NCBI GenBank assembly: GCA_013286645.1
Contig: JABDFJ010000006.1
Span: forward strand, 1-62,677
Length of the DNA: 62,677 nt
Direction of reading: 5' to 3'
Source of the DNA: Chlamydiota bacterium
Lineage (GTDB): Bacteria > Chlamydiota > Chlamydiia > Chlamydiales > Parachlamydiaceae
Position numbers and translations under genes: made by a program. The notes under the pieces are model-generated. The model did no database searches. It had not been told where the DNA came from and saw only the letters and a list, made by a program, of their open reading frames with translations. This document shows positions 35,898 through 43,957 of this stretch, piece after piece (the first letter of the stretch is position 1; every line of letters begins with the position of its first letter).

Positions 35898-36051
35898 GAG
35901 CCAAAAATCGCATATTCCCTCGAAATTTTATTCACTGAAACTACTGTAAAGGCAAACTATTTCTTGCTTTTAATGACAGTTTTCAATATCAGGTTCGTAT
36001 TCATTCTATGAAAACTAATATAAATTTCTAAAAACGAAAGGAATTAAATAC
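35898..36051. promoter_or_regulatory. promoter region of barrel genes 3-5
   Basis: 154 bp, AT-rich, no ORF. AAAGGAATT precedes ATG 36052. It probably drives the 36052-39253 run, whose inner spacers (68 and 71 bp) lack terminators. Confidence 0.4.
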
Positions 36052-37053
36052 ATGAAGAAATTCGCATTTACCTCATTATTGCTGGGGGCACTACTAGGAG
36101 GATTCGCATCCACCGCTCAAGCCGATGATTGCTGCTACGCCCCCCCCACTTACTGCTACGACGACTCATTTTGTAATGGCAAATTCACTGTCAGTGCCGA
36201 CTGGCTATACTGGAAGGTGCAAGAAGAAGCAATATATTTTACTTCTTTAAATACCAATACAGCCACCTCCAGTGTGCCCAATTCAACTTTCGTGGATGCC
36301 CTCCTCCCCGATTTTAAATACCAAAATGGCTTTAGAGTTGGTATCGAATACGAACTACCCGGTGATGAATGGCAATTTGGTGTGGTTTATACCTACATAC
36401 CAGGACATGGAGCCATTCATCGCCACGCTGAAAATACCTTACAAACCTTCGCTGACACAACAGGCACGGCTTCTTCCTTACATGCTAAATGGAATTTAAA
36501 TCTCTCTTATCTCGATGTCGATCTAGCCCGCTCCATCGCCTGCGGCGAATGCTTCAGCCTCCGTCCACATATTGGCTTTAGAGCGGCCTGGATAGATCAG
36601 AAATATCACTCCACAGCCTTACTGACCTCATCCACAAGCACCTCTTCAAATTATGGATATTTTAAGATCAATGAACACTTTAACGGCTACGGCATTGAAG
36701 GCGGCTTATGGGGTGAATGGAAGTTCGGCTGGAACCTATCTCTCGTAGGTCATATAGGCGGGTCTATTCTTTACTCCGAATTCAAAACTTCAGCTCCTAT
36801 ATATCAAATCAATGTGGCTGCTGATGGTACAGAAACAACACCTGTAGATCATCCATTACACTATAATCGTACGACAGGCACACCAACCATCGACTACTTC
36901 GTAGGCTTGCAATATGCCTCAAATTTCTGCGACTTTGATGTCAGCGCACACATTGGTTGGGAACAACATATCTTCTTCAATATGCTAGATGCAAACGAGC
37001 AAGGCAACTTAAGCGCTCAGGGGCTCACTTTAGGCCTCGATGTTGGCTTCTAA
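36052..37053 (+). CDS. Lpg1974/MOMP-like outer-membrane beta-barrel 3
   Basis: This 333-residue paralogue has signal MKKFAFTSLLLGALLGGFAS, shared almost exactly with barrels 4 and 5. The mature N-terminus is Cys/Tyr-rich (DDCCYAPPTYCYDDSFC). Then VSADWLYWK, VGIEYELPGDEWQFGVVYTY and LRPHIGFRAAWIDQKYH follow; GWEQH and GLTLGLDVGF close the barrel. It resembles barrel 2 in the YIPGHGAIHRH loop but has the Cys cluster. First of a likely three-gene transcript. The conserved strands against variable Thr/Ser-rich loops suggest surface diversification. Confidence 0.9.
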   Translation: MKKFAFTSLLLGALLGGFASTAQADDCCYAPPTYCYDDSFCNGKFTVSADWLYWKVQEEAIYFTSLNTNTATSSVPNSTFVDALLPDFKYQNGFRVGIEYELPGDEWQFGVVYTYIPGHGAIHRHAENTLQTFADTTGTASSLHAKWNLNLSYLDVDLARSIACGECFSLRPHIGFRAAWIDQKYHSTALLTSSTSTSSNYGYFKINEHFNGYGIEGGLWGEWKFGWNLSLVGHIGGSILYSEFKTSAPIYQINVAADGTETTPVDHPLHYNRTTGTPTIDYFVGLQYASNFCDFDVSAHIGWEQHIFFNMLDANEQGNLSAQGLTLGLDVGF

Positions 37054-37121
37054 TAGGGTTGAAAAGATACATAAAAATACGTAATAAAATGAAATTACAA
37101 AAAATGAAAGGAAAGATGTTC

Positions 37122-38144
37122 ATGAAGAAATTTGCTTTTACTTCGCTCTTATTAGGAGCTTTTGTGAGTGGCCTCGCCTCCACAGCGACCGCTGCTGAGT
37201 GCTATCCTTACCAACCCGCTTGTTGTGAATGGTCGTTGTGTGATGGAGCCATCAAGTTAGGCGCTGACTGGCTGTATTGGAAAACTACGGCCGACTGTCT
37301 CCCCTATGCTAGTTCCTTTACAACCACTCCCAGCAATCCGGGTTTTCTTGCCGAGATGAGGCGCCATCTCCATTTTCAATACGATAATGGCTATCGAGTT
37401 GTTTTAGGCTATGAACTCCCCGGAAACAAATGGGAATTGGATGCAATCTATAACTACATCCCTTCCAGTGCACATGTTAAGCTAGAGACACCAGATGTCT
37501 TTCACTATGTAAGTTCAAGCATTAGCCCTTCCCATGCTTCGAAACTCAAAGCGAAATGGGACAATAATTTATCCTATTTCGATCTAGACCTTTCGCGTAC
37601 ACTTACCTGTGGCGAATGCTTTCAATTGCGCCCCCATATTGGATTTAGAGCGGCCTGGCAAGACTATAAATATCGCGTAGAAAGCTTACTGCTCACTTCT
37701 ACTGAAGACTCAGAAAACGTTAGCTACGGCAGGGAATCGCAAAACTTCCAAGGCTACGGCATCGAAGGGGGACTATGGGCCGATTGGCTGATTGGCTGCG
37801 GACTATCTATCGTGGGACATGTAGGAGGTTCGGCCATGTATTCCGAAACACACGCCCATAGAAAAACCTATGAAATCGATTACGCGGCTAACGGCGGCTC
37901 GACAGAACATTCTAGAAATACATCCCGAGCCACCTTCCGCACAGGCACACCAACTTTTGATTATTTTGTTGGATTAGAATATGCCGATATCTTTTGTGAA
38001 ATGGAAATAAGCGCCCATATTGGCTGGGAGCAACATACTTTCTTTAACATGACACAAACAGCACAGTTAAACCAGTTCAATGTTCAAACTGCATCCAATA
38101 TGACGGTACAAGGATTGACATTGGGACTGGATGTCGTTTTCTAA
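37122..38144 (+). CDS. Lpg1974/MOMP-like outer-membrane beta-barrel 4
   Basis: This 340-residue paralogue was given ATG 37122 because its signal peptide (MKKFAFTSLLLGAFVSGLAS) then aligns with those of barrels 3 and 5. An upstream in-frame run of Met codons and the AAAGGAAAG site allow slightly longer forms. After ECYPYQPACCEWSLC come LGADWLYWK and VVLGYELPGNKWELDAIYNY. The loop after strand two (IPSSAHVKLETPDVF) is unlike barrel 3. It ends GLTLGLDVVF. It follows barrel 3 by 68 bp with no terminator between. Confidence 0.88.
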   Translation: MKKFAFTSLLLGAFVSGLASTATAAECYPYQPACCEWSLCDGAIKLGADWLYWKTTADCLPYASSFTTTPSNPGFLAEMRRHLHFQYDNGYRVVLGYELPGNKWELDAIYNYIPSSAHVKLETPDVFHYVSSSISPSHASKLKAKWDNNLSYFDLDLSRTLTCGECFQLRPHIGFRAAWQDYKYRVESLLLTSTEDSENVSYGRESQNFQGYGIEGGLWADWLIGCGLSIVGHVGGSAMYSETHAHRKTYEIDYAANGGSTEHSRNTSRATFRTGTPTFDYFVGLEYADIFCEMEISAHIGWEQHTFFNMTQTAQLNQFNVQTASNMTVQGLTLGLDVVF

Positions 38145-38215
38145 GTCATGGCAAAAGAGATGTTCAACCAATAAAATAAATATTAAAAATTACACTATAT
38201 AAAAAGGATATCTTA

Positions 38216-39253
38216 ATGAAGAAATTCGCTTTTACCTCGCTGCTCTTAGGAGCTCTCATGGGAGGCTTAGCTTCCCAAGCTACGGCTGCTGATTGCGCCC
38301 CTTGCCAGCCTGACTGCGCACCATGCTGTGGCTTTGGTACTTTTAAAGCTGGGGCAGACTGGCTTTACTGGAAGACACATACGGACGTCGTATCGCCTAC
38401 CAGCATACAGACAACCTATACTGATGGAGATGCCTCATCCAAATCCATCCAACAAAAATTTGACTATAAAAGTGGGTATCGCGTCAATGTAGGCTATGAA
38501 TTGCCAGGTGACCTATGGGAAGTGAATGCCTCCTATACCTATGTACCCACACGCGCAAGTTCAGGAGATGTTTTTATCGCACCCGCGACGCATCAAGCCA
38601 CACAATTGATCAACACTAGCAATACTTACAATAACGGCATCTCGACAGCCACGTTCTATCACGGCAAGACCTCTATGAACCTGTCAGGCGTGGATGTCGA
38701 TATCTCCCGCACCATTCTGTGTGGCGAGAGCTTAAATTTCAGTCTTCGTCCGCATATTGGCTTTAGAGGGGTTTGGATAGACCAAAAATACCATGAAAAT
38801 GTCATTCTCAGCACTTCTAATACAAATTCTACTAATTACGGCGTTAGTGCAACTAAAATTGATTTCCAAGGTTATGGGGTCGAAGGGGGCTTATGGTCGG
38901 AATGGAAATTCTGCAACGGTTTGTCAATTGTCGGCCATGTGGGTGGTTCTATTCTTTACTCTCGATTTAAACAAACCGGCTTTACCAGAGAAACAGATGT
39001 AGCCACCGATGGCACCACCACCACCCCCTACAACCTTGACAGTACACTTGTTACATATGATGGAACCCCGACGGTGGACTATTTCGTTGGCCTGCAATAT
39101 GAAAATTGCTTCTGCAATACGAACTGGAATGTACATATCGGCTGGGAACAACATATTTGGTTTAATTTGTGCGAGATCAACGTTCAGGTCACCGGTGGTG
39201 CAACGCATATTTCCTATCAAGGCCTGACTTTAGGACTCGAAGTCGGTTTCTAG
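38216..39253 (+). CDS. Lpg1974/MOMP-like outer-membrane beta-barrel 5
   Basis: This 345-residue paralogue has signal MKKFAFTSLLLGALMGGLAS, then the most regular Cys cluster of the set (DCAPCQPDCAPCCGF), reminiscent of disulphide-cross-linked envelope proteins. AGADWLYWK, VNVGYELPGDLWEVNASYTY and LRPHIGFRGVWIDQKYHENV mark the barrel, and GLTLGLEVGF the last strand. Variable loops are Thr/Ser/Asn-rich. It is the last gene of the 36-39 kb transcript, ended by a strong hairpin terminator. Confidence 0.9.
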   Translation: MKKFAFTSLLLGALMGGLASQATAADCAPCQPDCAPCCGFGTFKAGADWLYWKTHTDVVSPTSIQTTYTDGDASSKSIQQKFDYKSGYRVNVGYELPGDLWEVNASYTYVPTRASSGDVFIAPATHQATQLINTSNTYNNGISTATFYHGKTSMNLSGVDVDISRTILCGESLNFSLRPHIGFRGVWIDQKYHENVILSTSNTNSTNYGVSATKIDFQGYGVEGGLWSEWKFCNGLSIVGHVGGSILYSRFKQTGFTRETDVATDGTTTTPYNLDSTLVTYDGTPTVDYFVGLQYENCFCNTNWNVHIGWEQHIWFNLCEINVQVTGGATHISYQGLTLGLEVGF

Positions 39254-39261
39254 CAATCTTT

Positions 39262-39290
39262 AAGGTGCGTTCCATCGGGGCGCACCTTTT
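39262..39290 (+). terminator. terminator after barrel gene 5
   Basis: AAGGTGCGTTCC pairs with GGGGCGCACCTT (one G-T pair) and is followed by TTCC. It is a diverged copy of the terminator at 30211, as expected if barrel genes and terminators were duplicated together. Confidence 0.82.
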
Positions 39291-39304
39291 CCAACATTGG
39301 CCAC

Positions 39305-39553
39305 GATGAACGCGAAGACCGCGAAGTCAGCGAAGACAACGCGAAGAAAGTTTTTTTATTGATGCGCGTGCTCAAGACAAATTTTCTGCTCTCATCTTTA
39401 ACCATTCTCTCCTTGAAATTAATCAATAACGCTACTGAAAATTTTGTTAATTTAAATAAGAAAGAAATTCAGCTCCATCAATTTGTAAGAGCATACCCAC
39501 AGAAGAAAAATCTTCGCGTTGCCTTCGCTTGCTTCGCGACCTTCGCGCTCAAA
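39305..39553 (-). pseudogene. GxxExxY relic inside a TTCGCG word hairpin
   Basis: Word arms 39305-39358 (CGCGAAGACCGCGAAGTCAG) and 39504-39553 (complementary TTCGCG words) enclose a loop. On the minus strand the loop reads VGMLLQIDGAEFLSYLN, a stop, then after a frame shift LLINFKERMVKDESRKFVLS. This is the same GxxExxY C-terminal segment as at 35230, with in-frame stops and a 1-bp deletion. Its orientation is opposite to the 35-kb copy. It shows the gene lying between inverted word arms. Confidence 0.82.
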
Positions 39554-39644
39554 AAAATGGCAAAAAACATAGTCGCTGCAAATGCTTGATTTTAATTTTA
39601 ACAATCGGCTTTACTGTAGCACCTAAACTACGGAGACATTACCT

Positions 39645-40826
39645 ATGAAGAAGACAACCCTACGCACACTCCTCGCAGGAACAATCCTCTGTGGATTTTC
39701 TGCACAAGCCTCCGCTGTGGATGCAACGCCCTCCGATCATCCCACTCCCTATGGCTCTAATCGCTGCGATTGGCTATTTTGTGAAGGTACTGTCACTGTA
39801 AGTGCTGACTGGCTACACTGGATTGTAAAAGAAGAAAACCTCAATGTGGCTACAGAGATTACTACAGCTCAAGCTCCTGAAACATATCTTACGAGTTATT
39901 ATAAAGAGAAAAAAATCGCACCCGAATTTAAATTCGAAAATGGTTTTAAATGCTGCATAGGCTATGAGCTACCTGGAGAGCATTGGGAAGCGTCTGCAAT
40001 ATTCACTTACTTGCCCTTACACGCTAGAACGGATTTTTTTGATAGTACCCCTCCTGAACCCATTCAACGCAGCGACACACGTGAACTCGCACTTGAAGCT
40101 GCCAAAGCTGAAAAGTCAGACCAGCCTTTTGCTCAGCCTAGACAATATCAGATGAGCCGCGAAATCAAGCTTAACACCGCTAACTTTGGTATTTTGCGCA
40201 ATCCGATTGAAACTAAAAGGCCTATCATCAAAACATTAGAAGGGCGCTGGGATGCGAACTATTCGAATTTAGATTTAGATATGGCTCGCCGCCTCCAATT
40301 TGGAGATTGCTTTAGCATTACCCCTCATATGGGATTTAGAGCCTTTTGGATGTACCAAAAATTCCACATCGATGGCAGATATGCGACCATTCTTAATTCT
40401 GAGGAAAGAAGCAAATTTCAAGCCATCTTCAAAGAGAAAATCCAAGGCTTCGGCGCTGAGGGAGGACTATGGGCCAATTGGGAGCTAGGCAGTGGCTTTG
40501 CCCTCATCGGTCATTTCGGAGGCTCTATCCTTTATTCTCATTTTAGAGTCAAAGAAAGCTATGACCTTTACAAAACAACTGCTCAACGCAACGGAGAGCT
40601 AGCGGAAATTGTCATCGACAGCGGAATCGAAAAAACGAACAAACGCGTTGGCATTCCAACGATGGATTATTTTCTTGGACTGCAGACAAGCCAATCGATT
40701 TGTGGTTACGATTACGCCATATGGGTAGGCTGGGAACAACATATCCTATTTAATATCAACCAGCTTACCAATGGCGCCAACCTCTCTGCACAAGGAATAA
40801 CCGCCGGATTAGCCGTTAGTTTTTAA
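39645..40826 (+). CDS. Lpg1974/MOMP-like outer-membrane beta-barrel 6, enlarged
   Basis: At 393 residues this is the longest paralogue. The signal is MKKTTLRTLLAGTILCGFSA. The box is VSADWLHWI (His replaces Tyr) and CCIGYELPGEHWEASAIFTY follows. A charged insertion of about 50 residues (RSDTRELALEAAKAEKSDQP onward) extends the next loop, predicted to face outward. ITPHMGFRAFWMYQKF and GITAGLAVSF complete it. Its spacing (91 bp before it, with promoter-like DNA after the GxxExxY relic) suggests it is transcribed separately from barrels 3-5. Confidence 0.88.
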   Translation: MKKTTLRTLLAGTILCGFSAQASAVDATPSDHPTPYGSNRCDWLFCEGTVTVSADWLHWIVKEENLNVATEITTAQAPETYLTSYYKEKKIAPEFKFENGFKCCIGYELPGEHWEASAIFTYLPLHARTDFFDSTPPEPIQRSDTRELALEAAKAEKSDQPFAQPRQYQMSREIKLNTANFGILRNPIETKRPIIKTLEGRWDANYSNLDLDMARRLQFGDCFSITPHMGFRAFWMYQKFHIDGRYATILNSEERSKFQAIFKEKIQGFGAEGGLWANWELGSGFALIGHFGGSILYSHFRVKESYDLYKTTAQRNGELAEIVIDSGIEKTNKRVGIPTMDYFLGLQTSQSICGYDYAIWVGWEQHILFNINQLTNGANLSAQGITAGLAVSF

Positions 40827-40902
40827 AAAATATTAATATCACTTGAAACCCTTTTTAAAATTCTTTAATCTAACGTTTATTATTTTTTAAAGGAGACTAG
40901 TC

Positions 40903-41901
40903 ATGCGGCGATACGCTTTATATATGCTCCTCTTTGGCGCTTATTTAGGTGGGGTTGCATCCCCTGCATCTTGCTGGGAATACGATGCTTGCCCCGCAGT
41001 CCCATGTGACTGGCCTCTTTGTGACGGCACTGCGAAGCTTAGTGGTGATTGGTTATTTTGGAAAATACAGCAAGACAATCTCCATTTCGATTCGCTTGAA
41101 ATCGGCGAATCAATCGGGAGTGAAGTTTTCACTGGCCACACTGCACGTCCTAAATACAAGTACGATAGTGGTTTCCGGATTAATCTGGGCTATGAGCTTC
41201 CAGGTCAACAATGGGATTTAACAGCTTCCTACACATACCTCCCTACAAGCGCACAATCCGATGCTTTCATTTTCCCTCTTTTCGGCAGTCAAGTCTCTTC
41301 ATCCCAAAAAGTAGGGCTTGACACTTCTAAGAAACAGACTCTATTTGATCAAGCATCTCCTAACCCTACTCAAAGCCTTTCCTTTGCAGGCAAGTGGTTA
41401 ACCCACATTTCTAATATCGACTTAGACATCGCGCGTTCCATCACCTTTGGCGAATGGTTTACTTTACGTCCCCATATGGGATTGCGAGCCTGTTGGATAG
41501 ATCAAAAATATCATTTGCGCATTGAAGACATACAAGTCAGACTACACGAACAATTTGAAGGCATTGGAGCTGAAGGTGGCATGTGGATGGGGTGGAACTG
41601 GAATTGTGGTCTTTCACTATTAGGCCATCTTGGCGGCTCAATCCTTTATTCAAACTCTTGTTTGAAAGAACGCGCTGATGTCATCCCATTCCTAACAGTC
41701 ACAGGTAAAGACCGCATTTGGGATGCTACACCCACTTTCGACTCATTTATAGGCCTACAATATGAAACAACGCTGTACTGCTTTGCTCTCGAGGCCTGTA
41801 TAGGCTGGGAACAGCATATTCTATTCGATGTCAATCATTTTGCAAGGCATGGAAACCTCACTGCTCAAGGTTTAACGCTCGACTTTGGCATAGCTTACTA
41901 A
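40903..41901 (+). CDS. Lpg1974/MOMP-like outer-membrane beta-barrel 7
   Basis: This 332-residue paralogue has a less typical signal (MRRYALYMLLFGAYLGGVAS), then CWEYDACPAVPCDWPLC and LSGDWLFWK. INLGYELPGQQWDLTASYTY and LRPHMGLRACWIDQKYH are conserved. The final strand GLTLDFGIAY ends in Tyr instead of the Phe of the other six, which is still acceptable to the barrel-assembly machinery. It follows barrel 6 by 76 bp with AAAGGAG before ATG 40903, so the pair may be one operon. Confidence 0.88.
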   Translation: MRRYALYMLLFGAYLGGVASPASCWEYDACPAVPCDWPLCDGTAKLSGDWLFWKIQQDNLHFDSLEIGESIGSEVFTGHTARPKYKYDSGFRINLGYELPGQQWDLTASYTYLPTSAQSDAFIFPLFGSQVSSSQKVGLDTSKKQTLFDQASPNPTQSLSFAGKWLTHISNIDLDIARSITFGEWFTLRPHMGLRACWIDQKYHLRIEDIQVRLHEQFEGIGAEGGMWMGWNWNCGLSLLGHLGGSILYSNSCLKERADVIPFLTVTGKDRIWDATPTFDSFIGLQYETTLYCFALEACIGWEQHILFDVNHFARHGNLTAQGLTLDFGIAY

Positions 41902-41920
41902 GACAAAGAACTATAAGCAT

Positions 41921-42036
41921 TAAATTTAGGGACGATAGCGACTTAAGGGACCGTAGAGACATTAGCGACAGGGACAATTTACTATCTGTCACTAGTGTCC
42001 CTATCGTCCCTTAAGTCCCTATCGTCCCTAAATTTA
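41921..42036. repeat. inverted word array, second copy of the GACTTAAGGGACC family
   Basis: The left arm TAAATTTAGGGACGATAGCG...ACAGGG (41921-41973) and the right arm CTGTCACTAGTGTCCCTATC...AAATTTA (41985-42036) pair nearly throughout, with a loop of about 11 bp. The core matches 14801-14915. It lies 20 bp after barrel gene 7 and could also end its transcript. Confidence 0.9.
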
Positions 42037-42439
42037 CTTCCAAATAACTAATGTTTTGACTCTCAGCATTTTACAACATTAAACGCGCCCCTCTTCTGTA
42101 TAAAATCAAAATTTCAATTGAAAAAAACTAAAAATTGATTTTACAGTGAGGACTAAGAGATTTACGAAAGTTTTTTATTCTGTAGCCCCGAGGGGGCTGA
42201 CAATAAAATCCTTTTCAAAATTACAGGCGGTAGAAAATGCGTAGTTTATCGGTGAAGGTTGGAATACGCAAGAAATGCCATATTTGGAATTCTGAAAGCA
42301 TTAGTGCGCACGGAACACTGCTCCAAAATGGTTTGGATGATAATATTGCGTGTTGCAAAACCCTATGGTCTGCGCTTTTTAAAGCTAAACGATCTGTCAA
42401 TGAATGTCCTAAACAAAACACAATTAAGGAGAAAAGTAT
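42037..42439. promoter_or_regulatory. 403-bp leader region of the cysteine-rich gene
   Basis: No ORF is convincing. AGCCCCGAGGGGGCT (42184-42198) forms a short, very stable hairpin about 240 bp before the gene. AAGGAG (about 42426-42431) is the ribosome-binding site. The long leader could carry regulatory RNA for a late, highly expressed envelope gene, but this is only inference. Confidence 0.35.
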
Positions 42440-43030
42440 ATGAAAAAGCTGTGCCTATTTTTTTCATTAGTCACTTGTCTTTTAGTCTCACAATATAGTG
42501 TGGCTGCAGAAGGTGGCCCACAGGGAGCACCAGCTCCACAACCACAAATGATGAATGCGCCACCTGCTGCTCAGGGCGGACAAGCTCCAGAAATTCATTA
42601 CACACAAACACAAGGCCAGCCTATTCATGGTGGTGTAGTTAACGATCCAGTACAACCAGCTCCACAAGGTTGGGAACGTGACATGGGTAACGGCTATATC
42701 TGCACATGCTGCTATAAGCCTTGCTACTACTACACATGTGAATGTGAACAAGTTCCACAGTACTGTTATAACAGATGCTGCCGTTACGTTCCACAATACT
42801 ACCAAGTACAACGTTGCCGTTATGTTCCACAATACTATTGTGAAACATGCTGCCGTCAAGTACCACAGTACTACTACACATGTGAGTGCAAACAATGTCC
42901 AAAATACACATATCACAGACAGTGCAAATATGAACCACAATATTCATACAGATGCTGTCCACAACCATGCTGTGAGCCATGCCCACAACCATGTGAGCCA
43001 GCTTGTCCAGCACCAGCTTGCTGCCCATAA
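42440..43030 (+). CDS. exported cysteine-rich protein with seven 12-residue repeats
   Basis: This 196-residue protein has a signal peptide (residues 1-23, ending SVAA), a Pro/Gln/Ala-rich spacer (24-85), and a Cys/Tyr-rich region. Residues 93-176 are seven tandem 12-mers, for example VPQYCYNRCCRY, VPQYYCETCCRQ, EPQYSYRCCPQP: P at position 2, Y at 4-5, Cys near 8-10. A Pro-Cys tail (CPQPCEPACPAPACC) follows. About 26 cysteines lie in the last 110 residues. By analogy with chlamydial Cys-rich envelope proteins (OmcA/OmcB) it may cross-link the outer envelope by disulphides, but it is not a homologue I recognise. Confidence 0.82.
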   Translation: MKKLCLFFSLVTCLLVSQYSVAAEGGPQGAPAPQPQMMNAPPAAQGGQAPEIHYTQTQGQPIHGGVVNDPVQPAPQGWERDMGNGYICTCCYKPCYYYTCECEQVPQYCYNRCCRYVPQYYQVQRCRYVPQYYCETCCRQVPQYYYTCECKQCPKYTYHRQCKYEPQYSYRCCPQPCCEPCPQPCEPACPAPACCP

Positions 43031-43058
43031 AATAGCCTTGCTTAGTTAATATCGCTAA

Positions 43059-43118
43059 GCATCTAGCAGCTAACCGTTTGAAAGATGTGTTGTGAAACAC
43101 ACTTTCAAGCGGTTTTTA
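43059..43118. terminator. bidirectional terminator between convergent genes
   Basis: CCGTTTGAAAGATGTGTTG pairs with CACACTTTCAAGCGG, followed by TTTTTATTTT. An outer GCATCTA/TAGATGC pair encloses it. It separates the cysteine-rich gene from the acyl-CoA operon, whose last stop is at 43121. Confidence 0.85.
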
Positions 43119-43120
43119 TT

Positions 43121-43957
43121 TTAGATGCTTACAACTTCAGCTTTGTATTTGCCATCTGGCTCTTGCATGAGTCGAGCACATGGAACAGTTGGATCGTGTG
43201 TAAATAACAGCTTCGCTGAACGACTGAGCCACAAGGCAAATAGGCGTTCTTTTTCTTCTACAGTGAGCTCAGGAAAGCGATCGTAGCCCATGACAATAGG
43301 TAAATGCACCCAAGACAATCCAGGCACTAGATCGGATACGAAGACATACAATTCATTGTTAACCATGATTTCGGATAGCATGAGCCCAGTCGTGTGTCCA
43401 TTTGAAAATTGAAAAGATATATTCTCACCTAAATCTGGATGATGATGACTATCAACTAACACTAATCTTTGTGATTGGATTAATAGCTGGTGCAGTTGGG
43501 GAATAAAGGAAGCTTTCTCGCGCATATGGGGCTTTTGAGCCCTTTCCCAATGTTGCTTTCCGACATAATATTTTGCTTTGGGAAACAATAGCCTTTGCTC
43601 TTCTCCATAGGCGCTTAAAAGTCCGCCCGCATGATCAAAATGCAGATGCGATAAGATGACCACATCGATATCTTCTTCTGCAATTCCCTGCTCTTGTAAA
43701 TTTTTAAGCAAGAAATGACCATTTGGCCTAACACCATAGCGATCTTTCATTTTAGGGTCGAAAAAAGCACCTATACCCGTTTCGAAAAGGATGGTGCGTC
43801 CATCATCGGCTTTTAGAATAAAGGCTCTACATGCCAAAGGTATGCGGTTGCGGGCATCGGGAATGATCCATTTTTGCCATAACTCACGTGGCGCATTGCC
43901 AAACATGGAACCACCATCGAGGTGTTGGTAATTCCCCTCAACGCTCAATAGCTGCAT
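43121..43957 (-). CDS. metallo-beta-lactamase-fold hydrolase
   Basis: This 278-residue protein carries VVILSHLHFDHAGGLLSAYG (HxHxDH metal motif), a His in FSNGHTTGLML, an Asp in VFVSDLVPG, and a final His in LLFTHDPTVP. The pattern matches the dinuclear-zinc MBL-fold hydrolases related to lactonases. It is the last gene of the six-gene operon and overlaps the enoyl-CoA hydratase by 20 bp. It could hydrolyse a thioester or lactone intermediate of the pathway; that is inference from context. Confidence 0.85.
   Translation of the reverse strand: MQLLSVEGNYQHLDGGSMFGNAPRELWQKWIIPDARNRIPLACRAFILKADDGRTILFETGIGAFFDPKMKDRYGVRPNGHFLLKNLQEQGIAEEDIDVVILSHLHFDHAGGLLSAYGEEQRLLFPKAKYYVGKQHWERAQKPHMREKASFIPQLHQLLIQSQRLVLVDSHHHPDLGENISFQFSNGHTTGLMLSEIMVNNELYVFVSDLVPGLSWVHLPIVMGYDRFPELTVEEKERLFALWLSRSAKLLFTHDPTVPCARLMQEPDGKYKAEVVSI

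Noticed and set aside
36957-37121. A 55-residue N-terminal extension of barrel 4
   Set aside because: It overlaps barrel 3 in another frame and would bury the signal peptide; alignment with the paralogues sets the start at 37122.
42237-42498. Two short overlapping frames ahead of the cysteine-rich gene
   Set aside because: No ribosome-binding site, no recognisable sequence, and they run into the real gene in the wrong frame.
42488-43100. Long frames opposite and overlapping the cysteine-rich gene
   Set aside because: They mirror the repetitive codons of the real gene, which has a signal peptide, AAGGAG site and regular 12-residue repeats.
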